Both the position numbers and the translations under genes were made by a program. Below, in pieces: positions 56,033-64,000 of a stretch of 64,000 bases of DNA. The notes below the pieces were generated by a model that was given only the letters and a program-made list of their open reading frames with translations, did not search any database and had not been told where the DNA came from. The stretch is from Raffaelea ambrosiae (taxonomy: Eukaryota > Ascomycota > Sordariomycetes > Ophiostomatales > Ophiostomataceae): contig PCDI01000004.1 in NCBI GenBank assembly GCA_002778195.1, positions 2,578,226 to 2,642,225 on the forward strand. The letters run 5' to 3'. Every line of letters begins with the position of its first letter. Position 1 is the stretch's first letter.

Positions 56033-56128
56033 GCCCTCACTCGGAGTCGAACCGAGGACCTCGTCATTTGCAGCTTGGTAGAGTTACCAGATACGAGTGA
56101 CGCGCGCTAGCCACTGAGCCATAAGGGC
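56033..56128 (-). tRNA. tRNA-Thr (anticodon CGT) with 24-nt intron
   Basis: On the minus strand: acceptor stem GCCCTTA pairs with TGAGGGC, a D-arm region follows, the anticodon stem CGTCA pairs with TGACG, and the T-arm is CTCGG-TTCGACT-CCGAG. The anticodon loop is CTCGTA...A, giving anticodon CGT. A 24-nt intron follows the nucleotide 3' of the anticodon, the canonical nuclear tRNA position. Mature length is about 72 nt before CCA addition. Internal B-box GGTTCGACTCC is intact. Confidence 0.9.
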
Positions 56129-58258
56129 AGGCGGATGCTTTTTCTACTTTGTCTGTTACAACAGCTTTTCTGCTCTTCAGAAAAGGCAAAAAGTTTGCTT
56201 GGAGTGGCGCGGGTGCAGTGCAGCAGAGAAGGCGGCGGCGGGCGAGAGGCATGGGCAAGCTTGCCTCCTTGTTCTGGCTTGTGCGGACGTAGGTGGTTGT
56301 CCTTTGGTCCGTTGGGCAGTCCAACAGCCGCGAGCAAGAAACCGTTCTTTGACTAGGCTTGCCAGCCGGCTGAGAAACACGCCGGTCCAAGTTGGGGCCG
56401 ACACTTGACGCAAGTCTGGTGGCAAGGAATTGGGGCTTCTGGAAATGACGAGAAAATACGTATGCTTGAGTCTTCCAGTGTTCACAATGGAATGGCTGGT
56501 GACTTCTGATAACCGTTGCTGTTAGTTGCTAACATGCTCCAGCCAATCACGACACGAACCACGACACGACGTCTACAGTGCGACCCCCAAAATGTCGTAC
56601 TGGGAACGTCGGCCTGGCGCGTTTTCCCATACCCGGTTACACTTCAACCAGTTAAGAGTTACGTACGAAACTGCGTTGGATATGTCTGCTGGCTCATCTA
56701 TTGTCCCGTTTACGATACTCGGTGCTTTCGAAATCGCTAGACATCGATACACAGACGTGTTCGACAGACTTGTTCCCTCAAGCTGTGTCCAATATGACTG
56801 ACCGAGTACACACCTTCTAGGTATGTTTGTCTTCGTCCAAGAAGCCACTACTCGTACTTGCTGTGTTGTGATCGTACGCCGCTATGCCAACGTCCGCATC
56901 CGTTGTTAGCCCAGCTTCCTGGCTCTTGGGGGGACGCCGTTGCAGGAGCCGCCTGGCGGCCCATCCGGGCCCGAGGACAGAGATTGAATTGCCTGGCAAA
57001 CATGACGAAAAGCGACGAACGAGGGCGGCGAGGACGCCACCGACAGAGACACAGACAGAGAGCTTCGAGCTGCAGCAAGAAGCGAGGCCACAGCTCGCAG
57101 ACGTGGCCGGCGTCTCCACTGGGCCCTGGGGCGATCCGGAAGAGGCCGGGGTGTAGAGCGCCTTACGGGAGCGGCTCGTTGTGGATGCGCGACAGCAGGT
57201 GACCTAGGCAAGCCCGACCCCGGAGGACATGCCGAGGTCACGACCATCGTCACCAACGGCCAAACGCCGACTATCCATGTCCGAGCCCGAGTATCGCCAG
57301 TACGTGGTCGGACTCGTTCCCGATGACGGGGGAGTCCCAAGACTTTCAGCTGGGGCGGGAATGGCCCCGGAAGCAGCCAGAGGGTGCCAAAGGTCTCTCG
57401 TACGGATTACGGGGAGAGCGTTTTGACCACTTGGTTGGAAGTTACGCCGGATGCTCGAGGGGCGCAGAATACGATACCCAATCAAGATGCGCAGGAGCCA
57501 GACTGGCCTGGTTTGGTCCACAACAAAATTGGACGAAACAGTGAAAAGGCGATCCAGCAACACGCGGAGACGAGAACACGACTCGTCTCCGGCTGCAGAG
57601 AGGATCGAGCGTTCGAGGGTGGTCGCTCTTGTTGACGTGGAAGTGTTTACAAGTGGTTGCGAGTGTTTACACCGAACTGGTGGTGGTTGACAACCAAATG
57701 TTAACGACGGGTTTTACTGGCTCCTGCCCGAAATGCGCTATTACCCATCTGCCCTTTCGGCGTTGCAGTGGCAACCCGCCTTGCCCAATGTGGGTGGGGC
57801 TGACTCGACTGCTGGCCCCCTTTGGCACCGGGCTGCCGTCCGGGTGGGAACGAGCCCACCCCCTCCTTTTTGTGTGTTGATCCTCAGGACGGCGCCCGGC
57901 GTCCTTAATTGGCCCGCTCTTGCCACTTTCCCTGTCGCAGAATTGGCGATGCACTTCACCGACTACACACTCCGTCGCAGACACACACCCGGCAAATCGC
58001 TGAGCAAGACGAAGAAGACGCAAACAAGCGGGGAAAAAAAAAGAGAAGAAAAAAATTCCAAAAAAAAGGAAGCCTGCACAAACCCAATTCTTTCCGCTTT
58101 TCCTGTCTTTTACCACCGCTTTGGGGATCAACGACGTCATTGCGACCCTTTTTTTAGCGACGATCCCGCCTTTGCACGAATCCACCACGGCGAACGCGTC
58201 CGATCCCTTGCGACCCGAGCCTCTTCCCTTCTCCTCGTTTTCCTCCCTCCCCCCCAAC
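56129..58258. other. spacer with weak coding signals
   Basis: Several plus-strand frames have partly protein-like translations (56526-56801; 56884-57156, starting MPTSASVVSP; 57384-57635, containing TPDARGAQNTIPNQDAQ). I could not join them with good splice sites and recognise no domain. They may be exons of one orphan gene or relics. The segment 57900-58258 is the CT/A-rich promoter of the next gene. Confidence 0.35.
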
Positions 58259-59255
58259 ATGGTCCAAACACGCTCCGCCTCCGGCGTCGACGTCCCGCCC
58301 ACGCCGACGCCCGCCCGCACCACACGCGCCTCCTCGGCCGCCGCCGCCGCCGCCTCGGCCCGCAAGCCCTCCGCGCGCAGCCGCAAGTCCACCACGCCCG
58401 CCACGCCGTCGCCCCTGTCGCAGGCCAGCGAAGCGGAGACGGGCGTCGTCCGGCGCGCGCCGGCCCCGCGCGGCGCCGGCCCGTCCGGCGCCTTCGCCTA
58501 CACGCCCGACGTGCTCACCCTCGTGTGGCTCGCTGTCAGCGTGCCCGTCGTCTTCTGGGATCTCGGCTACGTCCTGCTGCGGCCCTACACGCTGCCCGGC
58601 GGGCCCCTGGGCTGGCTGTACGGGCCCTACACCCTGTACGGCGAGGTCGACCACGTCTACAGCACCCAGGCCTGGCGCGACGGCGAGGGCTTCGGCGCGG
58701 CGCAGAGCGCGCTCAACCTGCTCGAGAACCTGCTGTACCTGGCCTTCTTCCAGCAGTGGGCGAGGCACGGCGTGCCGGCGCTGGGCGGCGGAGGCGGTGC
58801 CGCGATCCAGAAGACGGTGGCCGGCCGGCCGGCCGCGCGGGCCGCCGTGCTGCTGTTGGCGGCCGCCGTGATGACGGAGAGCAAGACGATTCTGTACTGT
58901 ACGTCGGCGTTCTTTCTTGTCTCTGTCTCTCTCTCTCTCTCCTCGGCTAACTCTCCAGGGCTCAACGAGTACTACTCCCACTTTGGCAACATTGGCCACA
59001 ACGACCTGAACACGCTCATCTTTCTCTGGATTCTTCCCAAGTGAGTTTTTTTTCTTTTCTTTTTTTTTCTTTCTTTTTTTCTTTCTTTCTCTTTTTTTTT
59101 TCCAAACGCAAAACCCATTCTTCCCGTAGCCATCCCCGTACTGACAACAGGCAAGCGGCCTGTGGCTCATCTTCCCGGCCTACGTGGCCTACAAGGCGGC
59201 CAGCGCGATTGTCGACGGCCTGGCTGGGTCAGCAACCGTGGTCAAGGAAGAGTAA
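58259..59255 (+). CDS. EXPERA-like multi-pass membrane protein
   Basis: Exons 58259-58898, 58959-59040, 59156-59255, with introns of 60 and 115 nt; 273 residues. A disordered Ser/Thr/Ala/Arg-rich N-terminus (~1-80) precedes four to five hydrophobic segments. 'FWDLGYVLLRPYTLPGG', 'LYGPYTLYGEVDHVY' and 'ILPNGLWLIFPAYVAYKA' fit the EXPERA fold (emopamil-binding protein/TMEM97/TM6SF2), with acidic residues at the expected membrane positions. The C-terminal motif is rebuilt only by the second splice (acceptor GCAAG). EXPERA proteins are ER sterol isomerases or lipid-binding regulators; which applies here is unclear. Start is the ATG after a pyrimidine-rich leader. Confidence 0.7.
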
Positions 59256-60297
59256 AAGCACACCACGTTCGCCAAGGCACTGGATCAGCAAACCCACTCT
59301 CTCCCCCCAAACCACGCACGCACTGGCCTTCTCGTTTTGACGATGCGTGACCATCCACGCGGTCAGGGGAGCGCATGGTCTGCTCGGAAACACACGGGAA
59401 CAACGGGTCGTTGTTTGGGCATGCGCTCTGTGTGGGACCATTTTGTTTTCTTTGTTTGGGGGGGGGGTTGGTTCCTCTCTGTTTTCATGTCCGCTTCGTT
59501 CTCTCGTTCTCACGCGCACACTCGCTGCTCGCGATTGTGCTCTTTTCTCGGTCTGGTTTCTGCTTCTCTCTCAGGGTCTTCAGGCAAGACCCTTGTGGTC
59601 TCTTTGCATAGATACCCCCTTTTTTGGTGTTTTACCTTTTTTGTCTCGTTTTCTCTTTTCAACGTCTTCTCCTTTTCACGTCTTGATCTGCTCTGCTTTA
59701 CTGTCTACGGCAACCGGGCCACGTACACAAAACACACACGCCTACGCACTACTCGTACATATCTTTTAATGTCGCATGAGTTTCTTTTTTGGATGGCACA
59801 ATTGGGACATCAATCATATATACAGTTTATGAAAACACACAATTGCACACGAGTTCTACATGAGAAAATGATTTCCCGATATGTCATTTCTATTCAAGAT
59901 TTCAATTCTCCATAGTATTTCTAACGACTGTCTCAAATCTGTGATTAACATCGTGAGAGCACGATTCACTGCATTCGAATAGAGGACCACACGCGTGGTT
60001 AATTAAAAGCAAGTCCTCCTCTTTTGTTCTGTCGTATGATAAAATCGCTGCATTCTGCAAAATAATTTAAATACACACCCGACACCTTCTCCAGAGAACG
60101 CTTAGATATGGAAACGAAAAGACAAAAAAAAAGACATGTAAACAACGATGGAAATCTAAAAAAGAGTGTCGTCTGGGTATCTGATTGCTACGAAAAGAAA
60201 ATAAATGAAAATGAGTGACTTTGTACATTGAAAGCAGTGTGCAATCAAAATCGTGCTGAAAGCCTGGGGAGGCCAGCATTGTGATGGAAGCCGTTGC
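59256..60297. other. convergent 3' flanks
   Basis: Lies between the stop codons of the rightward EXPERA-like gene and the leftward DUF8004-type gene. CT-rich then A/T-rich; no gene recognised. Confidence 0.55.
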
Positions 60298-63200
60298 TCA
60301 AGGCAGGGGAGGCACTGTGTGTCCACCCACGCTGGCAAACTTCTCCCACTCCGACTCCACGTCTTCGTCCACCATGCTCGACGCGTAGCCCTGGTAGCTC
60401 CTGTGCCGGTTGCGCCGCGCCGTCGCCGAATACCGGTCCTCGTCGCTCCCCGTCCGCGGCCGCAGCTGGCTCGTAAACAGCTCCAGCGACGACCCGCTGT
60501 CCCGAACGGGGTAGCTCTCACCGTCCTCATCCACCGGGTCACGGGCAGCCAGCAGCGCTTCATGCACCATGTCCAGGTGGCTGGGCGTGCGGTGCAGGTA
60601 GGGGGGGGAGGAGGAGGAGGAGGGGGAGGCAGAGGATCCGCAGTACGACTGCGGCGGCGAGCTGCTGCCGCTGCCCTGGGCGTTCATCCATGCCGCCTGC
60701 TTGCGGAGCGACGACGAGCTCAGCGGCTGCGACAGTAGGAGCGGTGCGTCGGGCAGGCCGTAGACCTCGTCACCACCGCCGAAGATGCTGTACCGACGCC
60801 GACTGACGTAGCGGCTGGTGGGCACGGTCGGAGCCGGTGCAGCCGCCAGGTCGTCGTCCGCGTCCGTTGACTCAAAAATTACGGGGACACCTGCCTGCTG
60901 CTGCTGCTGTGAAAAAGAAGAAGACCGGCTCCGAGTCGCATCCTGTGACATGGCTGGTGGTGTCGCTGAGGATGACGTCTTGGAGGAGCGAGTGCTGCGC
61001 GGCGGTGCCAGCACACACTTGCCAAACTCGGGCATACTCTCTAGCCCCCCGTTTCCGCCACCGCCACCGTACAGACTGGCGGGCCGGCTGCTGATGTCTT
61101 TCAGGAAGGGGCTCTCGGCCAAGTCCGGCATGTCCTCGATCGGCGGGCATGCGGGGACTGTGCGGGAGCCGGCATGGGCGCTCACAGCGGTGGCGGTGGT
61201 CGCCGCCGTGGCCGCTGTGATGGCCGTCGTCTCCGACATGCCCGACTTGACCGAGTTGGAAGACGACGAGGTCGAGAGACTGCGCGACGCTGCCGCCGCC
61301 GCCATGGACGACGACGACGACGGCGCCGAGCTGTGCTCGGCATCGGTGCTGCTGCCGCCCTTATCGGCCTCCGAGTGCTCGCCATCTTCCACAGACGAAG
61401 ACATCAGTTGGACCGGATGTGTGCCGTTGCCATAGCCATGAACGACAATTTCGTGGTGCAACGAGCGCCCCGAGTTCCGAGGCGACTCCGAAGCCGGACT
61501 GTCCACAGACTCGGCGTACTTGGGCGTGGACGACTCCGAGATCACGCGGGAGCTGCCACTGCTGCTGCTGTGGCGGAAGAGGCCCAGCGACCGGCGGAAC
61601 GTCGCATTGCGAGACAGGCTGCGGCTGAGGCTGCGGCTGCGTGGGATCAGCTCCACCGCCGCGTTGCCGCTGAGGTCGATGGCGATGGTGTTGCGCCGGT
61701 TGGCCAGTCCGAGATAGTCGATGTCAGGCTGGAGCTCGAACTTGGTCGGTGGCTGTTGCAGATGAAGCGGCTCGAGCTTGCCGGCCAGTGATGTCCTCGG
61801 AGACACGCCATCCTTGTCTGTGGCCGCATCAGAGGCCTCCGCCGCCGCCGTCGGCGTCTTTGGCCCCGACGAGCTGCCGTCACCGGCGTCATTCTCGATG
61901 CTGTGGTCGGTGTCAGTGTCCGTCGTACCAGTGGCTTCGGCAGCAGCAGAGGAAGAGGAGGAAGAGACCACTGTGAGACGCTTGGACGTGGGCGAAGCCG
62001 TCCGGGACATCTCGGCGTCCACACCCCCCCAAGGCGGCAGGTTGGCCAGGGAGATGCCGATGTGGTAGGGCGCGCGCTCGGCATCGCGCACCTCGGCCGG
62101 TGGCGCCGAGTAGCAGTGCCGGATTGTCTGGTGGATGGCGTAAATCAGAATCCACCGCACCTTGCGGCCGTCGGCCATGGATATGTTCTCGTCGCGGTCG
62201 GACTTGAGAGTCGAGAAGATGGTGTCCTCCTCAAACCGCCGGTAGGCAACCACGAGCTCGTTGCGGTACAGCTCGGGATGGTTCTTGTTGGTGGCCTTGA
62301 GGAACGCAGCCTGGGCCAGCAGCTTGCCGTCCGGCCGGGTCTTGTCCGGCCGACCACTCAGCAGCTTGTTCATTGTTTTGCCTCCGAACCACGACGACCG
62401 GCGATTCTGGCTGATCGTGTGGCTGATCGGCTCCGACACTTCTGGCAGGAGAGGCAGCGGATGGGGCAGGGGGATGTAGCCGTGGCGCTCGTCAAAGGAC
62501 TCGACGCTCTGCAGAGTGCACACGCCGCCCTGGGCAGAGAACGGGCTGATCGAGGCTGCCGTGAACTCCTTGTTCACCAGGTACTCGTACAGAGCCTGGA
62601 AGTCGGCCCCAATCGTGCGGTAGACCTGCGGCTCGAAAATAATGCTGCGAATGTCCACCGACTTGGGGGGGTAGTAGCCCAGCCGGGTGGCGTAGAATCC
62701 GTTGACATACGTCCGGAACCGGTCCAGATGCGCACGAGCAGCCGTGGTCAGACCCAGGTACGTGTCTGACAGGTCCTCCTCGAGGAAGTCGCTCAGCATA
62801 GGACCGGCCGCACTCAGACGCAGATCCATATCGAGGCGAGCGCGGCGGATGAGCTTCCTCGACTCGGCGCTGATAAACTGCGCTTGCTGTTAGTAAGCGC
62901 ACGCAACCAAAATAGAGAAGCCCAAGGCAAGCACCCCAAGGGAGTCCCAGGGAGTCCCACACAGTCCCGGGGCAACACATCCGCAAGACACATACCTCGT
63001 ATTCTGTGCCCAGGTACAGGTGGTTGTACATGCCAACACAGTGGGCGAATGCCTCGATGTACAAGTCCCGGAGCTTCATGGCCTCGGCCACATGCAGGAC
63101 AGCCAGTGCGTAATCTGGCTGTGCCACCATATCCAGAAATCCCTCGTCCTCGATGTACCCCCGCAGGTCCTCGACGTTGTCGGCGGCGGGAGACCGAAAC

Positions 63201-63876
63201 TCGCACATGGTCTTGTACAGAGCCGACAGACTCTGGTTGAGGTGCACACCAACCATCCGTCGCCGGAACACCCAGGCAAAGAGATTGCGGATGGTGATGT
63301 GGTACAGAATGGCTTCCTTCTTGTTGGCACCAGCCGGTGGTGGGATGTAGAGGTCAGCCCGGCCGCTTTGGTGTGCCCGTTTCCAGCTCTCCCGAGTTGG
63401 TGGGCTGGTGCCATCGGCAGGAGTATCGGACGCGCCGTCCGGCGCAGCAGGCACATCCCGAGCAATGAACCGCTCAATCAGAGGATGGCACTGGGCTGCA
63501 AGCAGCGTTGAGAACGGCACCCTGAAGGCAGGCCCCCGACGAGACTGGCCTTGGGCGTACAAGTGCACGAAACAGTTGCCATTCCGGAACCACAGCTCGG
63601 GGTCCTATTGGAGTTTGTTAGTTTCAAGTTTCCTCGCTAGACGGGACAGTAAAAATACAAAAAATACAAAAATAAAAAATAAAAAAAAATTCGTGAGACA
63701 CTTACCCGTCGAAGACTGTCCCAGTCGAGAGCAGTTCTCGCGCTGCCGTCCCACCGCTTGACAGCGGGCCTCTTGCTGTGGCTTGCGTCTCCGGCCTTGC
63801 GAGACTTCCATCCGCGCGACCGGTTGGAGACGCCACTGTAGAGAGCCACGTCCCGGGCCTCCAGTAGGTCGGCCAT
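60298..63876 (-). CDS. large DUF8004-type fungal protein
   Basis: Exons 63706-63876, 62996-63604, 60298-62877, all junctions phase 0; introns 101 and 118 nt with GTAAGT/GTATGT donors; 1119 residues. The conserved part is the first ~550 residues: 'DPELWFRNGNCFVHLYAQGQ', 'PAFRVPFSTLLAAQCHPLIE', 'GRADLYIPPP', 'LYHITIRNLFAWVF', 'ARAHLDRFRTYVNGFY', 'YPPKSVDIRSIIFEPQVYRT'. These match a family I know as DUF8004, present in most Pezizomycotina. The C-terminal half is disordered: long Ser/Thr/Ala runs, polyQ and acidic patches. The phrase 'LYIPPPAG...ILYHITIRNLFAW' suggests a BTB-like fold in the N-terminal half (inference). No signal peptide or membrane helix. Function unknown. Confidence 0.85.
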
Positions 63877-64000
63877 GATGCTTGTTCTCTCGAGTCTCCC
63901 AGATGCTGTGAATGAAGGAAGCAAGCAGCCGGATGCTGGTGCGAGCGAACTCGTCGAGAGATAAGAAAACGGGGTGTGATCAAGTGTCTACCAGCAGAAA
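63877..64000. other. right edge, promoter of the DUF8004-type gene
   Basis: Short flank upstream of ATG 63876; the same frame continues to about 63924 without another ATG. No other feature seen. Confidence 0.5.

Overview
The window is nuclear DNA of a filamentous ascomycete (Pezizomycotina), probably a Sordariomycete. Genes carry short GT-AG introns (about 50-230 nt) with CTAAC/CTGAC-like branch sites. Pyrimidine-rich promoters, A/T-rich flanks and typical fungal families (GH55 glucanase, CFEM, a BAS2-like small secreted protein, a DUF8004-type protein) are also present. There is no bacterial-style gene organisation, rRNA, CRISPR array, transposase or reverse transcriptase. Exon models were built by hand from reading frames and splice signals; their total coding lengths are all multiples of three.

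Left part (1-25 kb), conserved genes with wide spacers: an Scs3/FIT-family ER lipid enzyme (-), a GH55 exo-beta-1,3-glucanase (-), a 6.2 kb gene-poor stretch, an F-box/WD40 protein resembling FWD-1 (-) with TTCGCGAA-containing tandem repeats upstream, a 4.6 kb gene-poor stretch, a fungal protein with an F-box-like 'LLALPQEIRDEIY' helix (+), a BAS2-like secreted Cys-rich protein (-), an unknown helical protein (-), and a four-helix membrane protein of DUF7704 type (+).

Middle part (25.8-43 kb), an island of poorly conserved and regulatory genes: a fungal-specific nuclear-looking protein (+), a bZIP factor whose basic-region asparagine position is alanine (-), a three-exon orphan (-), a C2H2 zinc-finger protein (-), a small orphan (+), a nine-exon gene (-) with an intact Ulp1/C48 catalytic core and a long low-complexity tail, a 52-bp perfect palindrome just upstream of that gene, and a divergent pair of orphan genes that share an 84-bp promoter with an AP-1/GCN4-type TGACTCA palindrome.

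Right part (44-64 kb), conserved genes again: an MRH/cation-dependent mannose-6-phosphate-receptor-like sorting receptor (+), a CFEM membrane protein (+), an M1 aminopeptidase with GGLEN in place of GAMEN (+), a small atypical protein kinase (+), an intron-containing tRNA-Thr(CGT) (-), an EXPERA-like membrane protein (+), and a 1119-residue DUF8004-type protein (-).

The conserved genes cover housekeeping, secretion and cell-wall work and do not form a recognisable biosynthetic cluster. The part most worth following up is the 25.8-43 kb island, especially the Ulp1-like gene, whose eight introns are all phase 1, with its palindrome, and the divergent orphan pair.
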